Source: G965222535 sp965222535
Lineage (GTDB): Bacteria; Pseudomonadota; Gammaproteobacteria; HK1
Assembly: GCA_965222535.1 (NCBI GenBank)
Contig: OZ244957.1
Location: 1,922,001-1,986,000, forward strand
Reading direction: 5' to 3'
DNA: 64,000 nt
Shown: positions 8,395-17,900 of the stretch, in pieces
Layout: each line of letters opens with the position of its first letter
Numbering within the stretch: position 1 is the stretch's first letter
The notes under the pieces: generated by a model
Seen by the model: the letters and a program-made list of their open reading frames with translations, nothing else
Databases searched by the model: none
Told to the model about the DNA's origin: nothing
Translations under genes and position numbers: made by a program

Positions 8395-8829
8395 GTGTAT
8401 TTGAACAATATACAACCTGCTGCGGGTGCTAAACGTCGCCGTAAGCGCGTTGGTTGTGGTATAGGCAGTGGAAGCGGAAAAACTGCGGGGCGTGGTCATA
8501 AAGGGCAGAAATCGCGCTCTGGTGGCAGAGTAGCTAGTGGCTTTGAAGGTGGTCAAATGCCATTACACAGAAGGCTGCCGAAGTTTGGTTATTATTCACA
8601 TAAGTCTCGCTTTGTTGAGGAAGTTCGATTGGATCAATTAGAAAGAATAAGAACTTCTCCAATTGATATAAATACACTCAAATCACAACTTAATATATCT
8701 CGACGAGCAATACGAGTTAAGGTTATTGCTACCAGTGCTATCACTAAGCCTTTGGTAATAAAAGGACTTAATGCGACATCTGGTGCTTATGCAGCAATAG
8801 AATCTGCTGGCGGATCGATTATTTCCTGA
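8395..8829 (+). CDS. rplO: 50S ribosomal protein L15
   Basis: L15 is a late-assembly 50S protein. The 144-aa product uses a GTG start at 8395, one base after the rpmD stop, and begins with a stretch equivalent to the E. coli start (LNNIQPAAGAKRRRKRVG). The glycine-rich GIGSGSGKTAGRGHKGQKSR block and FEGGQMPLHRRLPKFG are diagnostic. It is followed by about 100 AT-rich bases before secY. Confidence 0.97.
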   Translation: MYLNNIQPAAGAKRRRKRVGCGIGSGSGKTAGRGHKGQKSRSGGRVASGFEGGQMPLHRRLPKFGYYSHKSRFVEEVRLDQLERIRTSPIDINTLKSQLNISRRAIRVKVIATSAITKPLVIKGLNATSGAYAAIESAGGSIIS

Positions 8830-8933
8830 ATGCCAGATTGTCCTCTATCATTCTCTTTGGTAAATAGTTGTCAAAAAACTGAAACACTGTATTTTTAAAG
8901 AATAATCAACTACCAAGGAAATAATTAATTATA

Positions 8934-10292
8934 ATGGCTACCAATATCCGTCCCGCAGGCAGACGCTCTCAGACGCAATACAGTCCGTCCGGAAGTAATA
9001 CATCTGAACTTAAACAGCGATTGTTATTTGTTGTTGGTGCATTAATAGTTTTTCGTATAGGTTCTTTTATCCCAGTGCCAGGAATCGATCCACAAGCATT
9101 GAGTGTTTTGTTCGATCAGCAACAAGGTACTATTTTAGATATGTTTAATATGTTTAGCGGAGGATCTTTAGGGCGTCTTTCACTATTTGCTATTGGTATT
9201 ATGCCTTATATTTCAGCAGCTATTATTATGCAGCTACTGTCGCATGTGCACCCGAAATTGAAAGAGCTGCGTAAAAGTGGTGAATCAGGACGTAGAGTGA
9301 TCACCCGCTATACCCGTTATGGTACTGTTGCACTGGCTGCATTTCAAGCACTAGGTGTTGCAATTGCACTGGAGAGCCAAGCCAACCAGATTGTGATTAA
9401 TCCCGGGTGGGGATTTCGTATTACGGCGGTTGCAAGTTTAGTTACTGGTACTTGTTTCTTAATGTGGTTAGGGGAGCAAATTAGTGAGCGCGGTATAGGC
9501 AATGGTATTTCAATTTTGATTTTTGCTGGCATTGTTGCAGGTTTGCCATCAGCCATTGGTGGTACTCTTGAGTTAGCGCGTACCGGTGAGTTACCAGTGT
9601 TGATGGTGTTATTGCTGCTTATTCTGTCACTTGCGGTGACTGGTTTGGTAGTATTTGTTGAACGTGGGCAAAGACGGATAACGGTAAATTATGCTAAGCG
9701 TCAAGTGGGACGTCAGACGGTCTCTGGTCAAAGCTCATATTTACCGTTGAAGATTAATATGGCAGGCGTTATTCCTCCAATATTTGCATCCAGTATCATT
9801 TTATTTCCAGCCACGCTAGGAGGCTGGTTTGGTCAATCAGAAAATTGGACTTGGCTACAGGATATATCAGCTACTTTGTCGCCTGGACAGCCAGCTTATG
9901 TTATATTATACGCTGCTGCGATAATTTTCTTTTGTTTCTTTTACACAGCTTTGGTGTTTGATCCAAAAGAAACGGCTGATAACCTAAGGCGATCTGGTGC
10001 ATTCGTTGCAGGGATCCGACCTGGAGAACAAACAGCAAGATATATTGATACAATACTTACCCGGCTTACGGTTTCAGGAGCAATTTATATTACGTTGGTA
10101 TGTCTGTTGCCGGAATTTATGATTGTTCAATGGAATGTACCATTTTATTTTGGAGGCACTTCCTTACTGATTATAGTCGTGGTCACTATGGATTTCATGT
10201 CACAAACTCAGTCGCATATGATGTCGCACCAATATCAGAATATTCTGAGAAAGGCAAATTTGAAAGGCTATAATCGTAGAGCAACAAGATAA
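8934..10292 (+). CDS. secY: Protein translocase channel subunit SecY
   Basis: SecY is the ten-helix membrane channel of the Sec translocon. The 452-aa product shows IGSFIPVPGIDPQAL in the first helix region, the plug/TM2 region MFNMFSGGSLGRLSLFAIG, SERGIGNGISILIF, and the cytoplasmic RRSGAFVAGIRPGEQTARYI loop. Length and position (rplO-secY-rpmJ) are standard. An AAGGA ribosome-binding site precedes the ATG. Confidence 0.98.
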   Translation: MATNIRPAGRRSQTQYSPSGSNTSELKQRLLFVVGALIVFRIGSFIPVPGIDPQALSVLFDQQQGTILDMFNMFSGGSLGRLSLFAIGIMPYISAAIIMQLLSHVHPKLKELRKSGESGRRVITRYTRYGTVALAAFQALGVAIALESQANQIVINPGWGFRITAVASLVTGTCFLMWLGEQISERGIGNGISILIFAGIVAGLPSAIGGTLELARTGELPVLMVLLLLILSLAVTGLVVFVERGQRRITVNYAKRQVGRQTVSGQSSYLPLKINMAGVIPPIFASSIILFPATLGGWFGQSENWTWLQDISATLSPGQPAYVILYAAAIIFFCFFYTALVFDPKETADNLRRSGAFVAGIRPGEQTARYIDTILTRLTVSGAIYITLVCLLPEFMIVQWNVPFYFGGTSLLIIVVVTMDFMSQTQSHMMSHQYQNILRKANLKGYNRRATR

Positions 10293-10307
10293 ACTAAAGG
10301 TGGAGAA

Positions 10308-10421
10308 ATGAAAGTTAGAGCATCAGTTAAACGAATATGCCGTAATTGTAAGCTTGTTCGACGTAATGGTGTAATAAAGATCATTTGCAAAGATGGTCGC
10401 CACAAACAGCGTCAAGGTTGA
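10308..10421 (+). CDS. rpmJ: 50S ribosomal protein L36 (zinc-ribbon type)
   Basis: This 37-aa gene is short but unmistakable. The product begins MKVRASVKRICRNCKLVRRN and ends DGRHKQRQG. Cys11, Cys14, Cys27 and His32 form the zinc site of the zinc-binding L36 type. A GGTGGAG ribosome-binding site sits 5 bases before the ATG. It is the normal last gene of the spc operon. A palindromic repeat element starts 16 bases after its stop. Confidence 0.95.
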   Translation: MKVRASVKRICRNCKLVRRNGVIKIICKDGRHKQRQG

Positions 10422-10437
10422 CGCGGATATTCCCCAA

Positions 10438-10587
10438 GGGACCTCGAAAAACCTCAACGGGATGGGGGTTTGGGGGAAGGGAGATGATCGCTTGTAACGT
10501 AAGTCATTGATTTATAACACTTCCACCAATAGACAAGCCCCGCAGGGTACCTCGAAAAACTAGCGAAGCTGGTTTTTCGAGGTACCC
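10438..10587. repeat. Family 1 palindromic (MITE-like) element between rpmJ and rpsM
   Basis: The 150-base element begins GGGACCTCGAAAAACC and ends GGTTTTTCGAGGTACCC, so its ends are near-perfect inverted repeats. Inside are a G-rich block (10459-10483), the segment TAACGTAAGTCATTGATTTA (from 10497) and CCAATAGACAAGC. Related elements in the same layout occur at 25173-25322 and 44380-44508, and inverted at 51665-51817. No coding capacity is visible. Confidence 0.8.
10545..10587. terminator. Strong palindrome, possible terminator or attenuator
   Basis: The arms 10545-10560 and 10572-10587 are a perfect 16-base inverted repeat around the 11-base loop TAGCGAAGCTG. It lies 30 bases before rpsM. 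The stem is followed by CCCC rather than a U-run, so it is not a textbook intrinsic terminator, but it could fold in the transcript and affect flow between the spc and alpha genes. It is the right end of the family 1 element. Confidence 0.5.
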
Positions 10588-10617
10588 CCCAATAAACCGA
10601 CGGAGATTTACCTTTTC

Positions 10618-10977
10618 ATGGCGCGAATTTCTGGGATTAATATCCCTGATCATAAACATGTTTGGATTTCACTTAGGTCTATCTATGGCATAGGGCGTAC
10701 ACGGACATTTGAAATCTGTAAAACCGCTGAGGTGGATCCTTATGTGCGGGTGAGCTCCCTTAGCGAAGATCAGCTCGTTCGATTGCGTAGTGCCGTCTCT
10801 CCTTATACAATTGAGGGAGATCTTAAACGAGAAGAACTAATAAATATAAAACGGTTGTTAGATCTTGGCTGCTATCGAGGATTGCGCCATCGACGCCATT
10901 TGCCGGTTAGAGGGCAAAGAACACATACCAACGCAAGAACTCGTAAGGGCTCCAAGCGATCGCGCACGATAAAATGA
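10618..10977 (+). CDS. rpsM: 30S ribosomal protein S13
   Basis: S13 lies in the 30S head and bridges to the 50S subunit. The 119-aa product starts MARISGINIPDHKHVWISL, has the helix-two-turn-helix region with SIYGIGRTRTFEICK, and ends with the S13 signature RGLRHRRHLPVRGQRTHTN. It begins the alpha block and lies just after a palindromic element instead of directly after rpmJ. Confidence 0.97.
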   Translation: MARISGINIPDHKHVWISLRSIYGIGRTRTFEICKTAEVDPYVRVSSLSEDQLVRLRSAVSPYTIEGDLKREELINIKRLLDLGCYRGLRHRRHLPVRGQRTHTNARTRKGSKRSRTIK

Positions 10978-11316
10978 TCGAACGCAACGGTCTATCTCAC
11001 ACCATCACAAAATGGATTTGACTAGTTGACTCATCAGAAGACTGGATACAGGTTCTTTGATGTTAATGAATCGTGATTTTATTGAAGGAAATAGCTATCA
11101 ATCCAAATTGCTATCATCTGCGCTGTGGTCGTTTCACACATACCGCCTCTCTGATCGATTTTCTAGAAATATATCGTTTGGCGTATCTGGCAGTGTCAAC
11201 AGATTAGATTCTTCAGATCACGATGCAGCCTGTGATCCTTAACTCAATGAAGTAAACTATACAAACTGATACAATGCAGCGGGTGGTAATATCTAACTGA
11301 AGGAGTAAATACTGGA
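10978..11316. other. Long spacer between rpsM and rpsK, no gene recognised
   Basis: rpsM and rpsK are normally adjacent, but here they are separated by about 340 bases. The only ORF of note (11057-11242, +, 61 codons) has no recognisable features or similarity and lacks a convincing ribosome-binding site. I see no tRNA and no copy of the palindromic elements. An AGGAG site serves rpsK at the right end. Confidence 0.6.
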
Positions 11317-11706
11317 ATGGGAAAAGCCAAAGTTCGATCTAAGAAGAAGATCCGTCGTACGGTTTCTGATGCTATTGCGCATATACATGCTTCTTTTAAT
11401 AACACGATTATTATGATTACTGATCGCCAAGGGAATGCGTTGGCTTGTGCTACTGCTGGCAGCAGTGGTTTCAAAGGATCACGCAAGAGTACGCCTTTCG
11501 CGGCTCAGGTGGCAGCATCCAAATGTGGTGAATTGGCCTTAGAGTACGGAGTTGCTAACTTGGATGTTGAGATCAAAGGACCAGGTCCTGGGCGTGAATC
11601 TGCGGTGCGGGCTCTGGATGCGGTTGGTTTCAAAATAAATAGTATCGCTGATGTGACGCATATCCCACACAACGGATGCAGGCCGCCTAAAAGACGGCGA
11701 GTGTAG
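11317..11706 (+). CDS. rpsK: 30S ribosomal protein S11
   Basis: S11 forms part of the platform that contacts mRNA in the E-site region. The 129-aa product carries AHIHASFNNTIIMITDRQGN, the GFKGSRKSTPFAAQVAA block, and the C-terminal DVTHIPHNGCRPPKRRRV tail. An AGGAG ribosome-binding site precedes the ATG. About 160 AT-rich bases follow before rpsD. Confidence 0.97.
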   Translation: MGKAKVRSKKKIRRTVSDAIAHIHASFNNTIIMITDRQGNALACATAGSSGFKGSRKSTPFAAQVAASKCGELALEYGVANLDVEIKGPGPGRESAVRALDAVGFKINSIADVTHIPHNGCRPPKRRRV

Positions 11707-11869
11707 TAGCCTGTTTATTTGTTATGTACTCTTGTGTTATTGGAAATAAAATAGAATTCTATCTTTTTTTAACTTGGGCACCTTGTTTTGTATAATATTA
11801 ATTTGTATTAGCCTTTAGCATAGATAATCTGCTATCAATATATAAAACATCTTTGGATAATATCAAACC

Positions 11870-12493
11870 ATGGCAAGATATATTGGCCCAAAATGTAAAC
11901 TAAGTCGACGAGAAGGTACTGATCTTCTACTTAAGAGCCGTGTCCGTTCGTTGGATTCAAAATGCAAGGCAGATACATTACCTGGACAACATGGGGCGCG
12001 GCGTCAGCGCCGATTAACAGATTATGCCGCACAATTGCGTGAGAAACAAAAGCTGCGCCGATATTATGGTGTTCTGGAAAAACAATTCCGTAATTACTAT
12101 ACAAAAGCCGATCGCCAAAAAGGACCAACAGGCGAGAATTTATTAAGATTACTGGAATGCCGACTGGACAACATTGTTTATCGGATGGGGTTTGGTATTA
12201 CTCGATCTGAAGCACGTCAATTAGTCAATCATCAATCTATTTTGGTAAACGGGGAACGGATAGATATTTCTTCCTATCAGGTCAAAGTCAATGATGTCAT
12301 CTCGGTCAGAGAGAAAAGTAAAAAGCAACTTCGTATTCAGGATGCGTTGAGAATTTCAGAGCAGTATGGTTTCCCCGTATGGGTAAGCGTAAATCCCTCA
12401 GCAATGGAAGGTATTCTTAAGGTACTGCCCAATCGAGATGATCTGCCGTCGGATATTAATGAACAATTAGTTGTAGAATTGTATTCAAAATAA
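11870..12493 (+). CDS. rpsD: 30S ribosomal protein S4
   Basis: S4 nucleates 30S assembly and, in E. coli, represses the alpha operon. The 207-aa product starts MARYIGPKCKLSRREGTDL, contains LPGQHGARRQRRLTDYA, and has an S4 RNA-binding domain around residues 97-160 (RLDNIVYRMGFGITRSEARQ, VNGERIDI). It is followed by 413 bases that include a hairpin before rpoA. Confidence 0.97.
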   Translation: MARYIGPKCKLSRREGTDLLLKSRVRSLDSKCKADTLPGQHGARRQRRLTDYAAQLREKQKLRRYYGVLEKQFRNYYTKADRQKGPTGENLLRLLECRLDNIVYRMGFGITRSEARQLVNHQSILVNGERIDISSYQVKVNDVISVREKSKKQLRIQDALRISEQYGFPVWVSVNPSAMEGILKVLPNRDDLPSDINEQLVVELYSK

Positions 12494-12573
12494 CAACCAA
12501 TTTAGATAGATAGAGTACACATTTGTATAGGAAAGATAAAATAAGAAAGAGACCTCAAGCAAAAAAGTTTAAT

Positions 12574-12616
12574 GCACCTCGAAAAGCTAGCGAAGCTAAT
12601 TTTCCGAGGTGCTTTT
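12574..12616. terminator. Terminator-like hairpin between rpsD and rpoA
   Basis: The arms GCACCTCG (12574-12581) and CGAGGTGC (12605-12612) are extended by AAAA/TTTT with one bulged base, around a GCTAGCGAAGCTA loop, and followed by TTTT. This has the form of an intrinsic terminator. Stem and loop match the dispersed CCTCGAAAA...AGCGAAGCT...TTTTCGAGG palindromes elsewhere in the window, so it is probably a solitary palindrome of the same type. Confidence 0.6.
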
Positions 12617-12906
12617 ATGAGAAATAAAAAATTGTGAAGTTAGTTCTTATATCGCGCTGTCCGATACTATTTCCGAAGTTGTATTTTGCAATCTCTCTTT
12701 CAATTTCTCTAACCCTTTCGTTAAATTAACTTGAAGTCATCCTTGATCCTCTCAAGCTATATTCTGAATTCCATCAATGGGGTATCGAATAATCCATCAG
12801 AAATGTAATTTATGGAAGAGATTAAACTCAATGCAAGCTATTGCAATTTGTTTCATAACACATCCCAGAAACATGAGAGTATGGAAAATAAAGTACGGAG
12901 ATATAT
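12617..12906. other. AT-rich spacer upstream of rpoA
   Basis: This 290-base AT-rich spacer lies between the hairpin after rpsD and the rpoA start. It contains no ORF I can support. If the hairpin terminates transcription, a promoter for rpoA and rplQ must lie here. Several AT-rich hexamers occur, but none forms a well-spaced -35/-10 pair that I would defend. Confidence 0.45.
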
Positions 12907-13902
12907 ATGCTTAGTAGCGCTGATCAGTTGTTAAAACCCAGCCATATCGACATAAAAGAATTATCTTCTAATGCCTCGAGGATTGTTGTTGAGCCTCTGG
13001 GTAGAGGTTTTGGTTATACTTTAGGAAACGCTCTAAGACGAATATTGTTGTCTTCTATCCCAGGTTGTGCAGTAATTGAAGTAGAGATTGAGAATGTGCA
13101 GCATGAGTATACCGGCTTGGAAGGCGTTAATGAAGATATTACCAATATACTGCTCAATCTCAAAGGATTGGCTATTCGCATGCATGCGCGCGAAGAGTCA
13201 AAAATATTCTTAAATAAGAAAGGGCCATGCACCATTGTTGCCGGTGACATTGTACTTGATCATGACGTCGAAATTGTAAATCCAGATCATGTGATTGCGC
13301 ATCTTTCCCCTGAAGGACATCTGAACATGACCATGATTGTTGCCAAGGGGATTGGTTATCAGCCAGCCAGTTCGAGATTGAAAGAAACTAATAGCGAACG
13401 ACCAATTGGCAGTATGCTTATCGATGCTTCTTTTAACCCAGTAAAAAAAGTTTCTTATGTGGTTGATAGTACGCGCGTTGAACAACGCACTGATTTAGAC
13501 AAGCTAATCCTTGAGATCGAGACTAATGCGACGATCAGCCCACAGGAAGTAGTACGTAAAGCAGCTAGTATAATGATAGACCAACTAGGTGTATTTATTG
13601 ACCCTTCCAGTTCAGAAGAAATTGTAACGCCTGATGAGGAATCTGCTCTTCCCCCAGTTCTACTTCAATCTATTGATGATTTGGAATTGACTGTACGCTC
13701 TGCAAATTGTCTGAGAGCTGAAAACATTCATTATATCGGTGATTTGGTTCATCATACTGAAGTAGAACTGTTGAAAGCACCTAATTTAGGTAAGAAATCA
13801 CTGAATGAAATTAAGGAAATGTTGAGTCAACGTGAACTATCGTTGGGAATGGAGATTAATGGTTGGCCTCCTTCTGATTTGCACGACAAGATCGCCGATT
13901 GA
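12907..13902 (+). CDS. rpoA: RNA polymerase subunit alpha
   Basis: Alpha dimerises to nucleate RNA polymerase assembly, and its C-terminal domain contacts UP elements and activators. The 331-aa product has the N-terminal domain (VEPLGRGFGYTLGNALRRIL near residues 28-47, LEGVNEDITNILLNLK) and the alpha-CTD (ELTVRSANCLRAENIHYIGD, LLKAPNLGKKSLNEIKEML). Length and organisation are normal. It ends 161 bases before rplQ. Confidence 0.98.
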   Translation: MLSSADQLLKPSHIDIKELSSNASRIVVEPLGRGFGYTLGNALRRILLSSIPGCAVIEVEIENVQHEYTGLEGVNEDITNILLNLKGLAIRMHAREESKIFLNKKGPCTIVAGDIVLDHDVEIVNPDHVIAHLSPEGHLNMTMIVAKGIGYQPASSRLKETNSERPIGSMLIDASFNPVKKVSYVVDSTRVEQRTDLDKLILEIETNATISPQEVVRKAASIMIDQLGVFIDPSSSEEIVTPDEESALPPVLLQSIDDLELTVRSANCLRAENIHYIGDLVHHTEVELLKAPNLGKKSLNEIKEMLSQRELSLGMEINGWPPSDLHDKIAD

Positions 13903-14063
13903 ACCGGCAAATGCAATACGCATTGGTTTTTTTAAAGATCAACTGCGATAATAGTACTCATCGGTTGTGAGTCTGATAAAAACTGCTAAGCACATTTTTA
14001 TCGGCACACTTGAATTTTTAAAATAAGACCTCATTAACGTTGTTTTAAAAAAGAATTCCTCCA

Positions 14064-14456
14064 ATGAAACATCGTTGTACAACAAAAAGAACTGGCCGCA
14101 GATCCGGTTGTTACCGTGCCATGTTTCGTAACTTGGGTATTGCGTTGATAGAGCACGGAATCATTCGTACTACAGTAAGCCGTGCTAAAGCACTGAGGAT
14201 GTTTGTTGAACCTCTGGTGACTCGGGCAAAGGAGAATTCTGTCGCGAACAGAAGGTTTGCGTATAACCGTCTGCGCCATCGTGCTTCAGTATTGAAGTTG
14301 TTTGATGATATCGCACATCGGTGTAAAGATAGACCCGGTGGCTATACCCGGATTATGCATTGTGGTTTCAGATCTGGCGACAGCGCCCCGATGGCTTACA
14401 TTGAGTTTGTCGATCGCCCTCAAACTGATAATGATGCGGCTGATTCCACTGCATAA
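14064..14456 (+). CDS. rplQ: 50S ribosomal protein L17
   Basis: L17 sits near the exit tunnel. The 130-aa product has the family start MKHRCTTKRTGRRSGCYRAM and the motifs IIRTTVSRAKALRMFVEPL, and GGYTRIMHCGFRSGDSAPMA near residue 95. It closes the alpha block. The next supported gene downstream runs convergently and ends at 14985. Confidence 0.96.
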   Translation: MKHRCTTKRTGRRSGCYRAMFRNLGIALIEHGIIRTTVSRAKALRMFVEPLVTRAKENSVANRRFAYNRLRHRASVLKLFDDIAHRCKDRPGGYTRIMHCGFRSGDSAPMAYIEFVDRPQTDNDAADSTA

Positions 14457-14984
14457 TGAGGCTTACTTCAGGATTATGCCCCGCTTCTGCAAGGACAAAC
14501 TGTCGCCTGATCGAAAAAACAGAACAGTGTGTTTACCGATGCAAAGGAAAGGTGCGAATAAGTCTCCCGACATGAGATGATACTCCGAGCGTAGGATGAG
14601 TGTTTCTATATGCCATAAATTGGCATGTGGGTGCTGGTAATCCGACAAAAAGCGCGCTCCTTTGAGGGGCAATAACCATTTTGCACGCATCGACTCAGCA
14701 CCATGAGTGCTTGAGCGTAGCTTCCTGCGGTTTTTCTGAAAGCATTTTAAGCGGCGCTGTGGTGGGCTTGCTTTTGCTATATTAAATTCATAAATCACGC
14801 ATCTGATGGTTAAAGACGCTGCAAATTGGCCGTCCCCCGTCTTGAGTCCATCGAATCATCCTCCCTCGCATTTCAAGTCACTTACCCGTCCTCTTAGTTG
14901 CACCGCGGTCAGATAATTTATCAAGGCACGGCGCGAAAACCAGAGCTATTGTTGAAACACCGTCGCGATCGTTGATTGCGGTGC
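14457..14984. other. Non-coding space between convergent rplQ and AddA-like gene
   Basis: This 528-base region lies between two convergent genes. Short ORFs exist on both strands (for example 14463-14798, -) but their translations are low-complexity mixes without known motifs, so I do not call them. No clear terminator hairpin or copy of the dispersed palindromes is visible. Base composition shifts here from AT-rich to GC-richer sequence. Confidence 0.55.
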
Positions 14985-17900
14985 TTAGAGGTTGGCGCGG
15001 CTTACTTGAGCGACATCAAATACCCATTCACGCCAGCCTTGGTGCAATGGGAAATACAATCCCAAATGCGCTCTGCCACCGCTTTTAGCGAGTAGCAAAC
15101 GCGCATACCGTTCGAGTTGTTCGCGGTAACGTAGCTGTTCTTGCGCAAGAAATTGTTCGAGATCGCCGCCGCCGTGGTAGCCGCTCTTGTAATCAACGAT
15201 GAAACGCCGCCCGTGCTCATCAATGAACGTGCGGTCAATGCGAAACTGCGCCACTTGCCTCGCCTCAACAGCTGACAGGCTGAGTTCGCTGCTGGCATCG
15301 GTATGCGGGTGCAGCAACCAGCGCCCGCGCTGATCCTGCAAGACAGCCGTTATTGCAGATTGCACGCGCTGCGTTGCGCTATCCAGTTCGGCATCGCTGA
15401 CGCCAGTTGCCGATAGCCAGTTGCGCCATTGCGCGTACGCCTGTTGCACTCGCACCGCAGACCAATGCGCAAGGCCTTCATCGGCGATGCACTTCAGCAG
15501 CCGATGCACCAGATCACCAATGGCGATCGCTGTATGGCTTGCCCAAACAAATGTGATCGGCGTTACTGTCATCGGAGGCGCAGTACCATACCAATGTAAC
15601 TCGGATGGCAGTGGCGGTGGCGTCCAGCCGGTGGGTAGCCGCCGGGGTGGGCGGGTAACGGTTGATGGTATGCCGTTGTCGGCTGTGCTGGCAGTGGTGC
15701 GAGCAATGCTGATCTTCTTTGCTGCTGCACGGTATTCCGCTTCGATCGCCGGCCACAATAGGGCCAACAGGCTGCCGCTGGCAGGCGCTCTTTCTTCGGG
15801 CGGTGGGGTCTGCCGCTCGCTGGAGAAGCATTCGGCGATATCACAGCAAGCAAGCAAGTGCAGGCGCTGGCGGGCGCGGGTAGTGGCGACATAAACCAAG
15901 CGCGTGCTCTCATGCTGATCGCGATCGCGTTCAATGACATGGATGAGATCGCGGATGCGATTATCCTGGTTCGGCAGTGACCACGGTGCCAGCAGTAAAT
16001 CGTTGGCATGCCCTGGATTTATGATTTGCGCCCATTCGATGAGTCGGCGGTCATCACGGCGCGCTTTGCGGTTCAGCCCCGGCAGGAATACGGTATCGAA
16101 TTCCAGCCCTTTGGCTTGGTGAATGGTCATGATCTCCACCACACCGGCTTGTGCCAGCGGCGCGGCATAAAGATCATCCACCAGCGTACCGATCTGATCG
16201 GGATCGATGCTGCCGCTTTCCTGCTCGACCTCATCTAGGCGCTGCAAAAAACGCTCGGCGTCGGGCAGCATGGAAGGTGCCACGCAGGCCGCGCCGCCTA
16301 AGGCCAACCATGCGCCTTCAACGCAGCAGCGCAGTGGGCGCTGACCGCGTTCGGCGAGCGCCGCTACCATCACGCGGTGCACCCGCTGGCAGCGCTGCTG
16401 CGTATCCGCAGAAAGCAGCGCGAGACGTTGTGAGTCGCCTAAAGCATCGATAATCAGGGTTTGTGGTTGGGAAGCCACCAACTGGTGCAGGTCGGCGAGC
16501 GATAAACCGCACCACGGGGCACGCAGCACTGCCAACCAAGCAACGCGATCGGCAGCGTGACAAAGCGCCCGTGCAAGACTCGTCAGATCGATGATCAATG
16601 GCACTTCACGCAAAGGTTGCAGTTTGATCCCGCGCCATGCGACACCACGCCTATTTAGCTTCGGTAGCAGCGGATTAAGGTGCGCCCGGGCGCGTACCAG
16701 AACGGCGATTGTGTGGCGTGGGTATTGCTTCTGCTCGTCTGCGATCAGATCCACCAAGTACCGGGCTTCAGTATCTTCTTCGCTACCAGCGAACGGGTGC
16801 AGCACGACGGCTGCTGGCGTCGCGGAGGTTGGCGGAGTCGGACTAGCGGCGGCGATCGCCGACTTGAATCCGGCAGCGCCAATGACGGCATCGGTGTGGG
16901 GTGGCAAGATCGCGGCAAAAATGCGGTTGTTCCACTCAACGATTCCCGCGCAAGAGCGAAAATTGGTGCATAAATGCAGTGTTTGCAGATCGACATCGGC
17001 GATACCAGCGGTCATCGAATGGATGAATAACCCAACATCGGCTTGGCGGAAGCGATAAATTGACTGCATTGGATCACCGACGACAAACAACGTGCGACCG
17101 TCATCCGGTAGCCAGCCGGCCAGTAAACGGGTGATCAAGGTATGGTGCGAGTGGGAGGTATCTTGGTATTCGTCGATCAGCAGATGGTGAATGCGGTAAT
17201 CCAGCGCTAAACCAAGGTCTGTCGGATTATCTTCAGGCCCCAGCGCCGCGATCGCTGCCATCGTTACTTCAGCAAAATCAACGCGCTGGCGCTCGCTGAA
17301 AGTGACCCTCAATGACGCGACTGTGCGGTGCGCAAGACGGATCAATGATTTCAGTTGTCGCCATTGGACTTCGTTATAGCGCGTATCGGGCAGGTTGCGT
17401 AGCGCGTGCAAAGCCTGATCTAGGGTAGCGATCTGACGCAGCTCATCCAGCGCTTCGAGGACAGTGCGTTTGTGTTCGGCGGCGGTAGTGGTTGCGGTTG
17501 CCGCCGATAAAAAGCCTTGTTTTTTGGTTAATTGTTTGCGCCAGCAGCCTTTGTCGGTTAGCAACAATGCGGCCAGGCTACGCCACAGCGCGCATTGCCC
17601 TAAGAGGGTGTCGTCATCTGCCGCGTGCGCCGCCAACTGCGCAAGCGGCGTATCTGGAACTGCCTCGGCAGTCTTGACTGCTTCCTTAGCCAGCCGCTGC
17701 AGTTGCTTGACCCTAGCCGGTGGGAAACGCTCGGAGACGTGTTGTGTACGGGCTTTCACGGTGCGCTTGAGCGCTGCTTCCAAAGGCTCCCGAGAAGCCT
17801 CTAGATCGCAGGGGAACCAGCTCAGGTATTGCTCGCGGTGTTGCAAAAAAAGGATGAGCAAGCGCTGTAAGCGCACAATATCACCATCTTGGTGTGCGAG

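Noticed and set aside
10438..10587. Possible riboswitch or ribosomal-protein leader before rpsM
   Set aside because: The same sequence occurs at unrelated places in the window, so it is better explained as a dispersed repeat.
11057..11242. 61-codon frame between rpsM and rpsK
   Set aside because: No ribosome-binding site, motif or plausible composition; likely chance in an AT-rich spacer.
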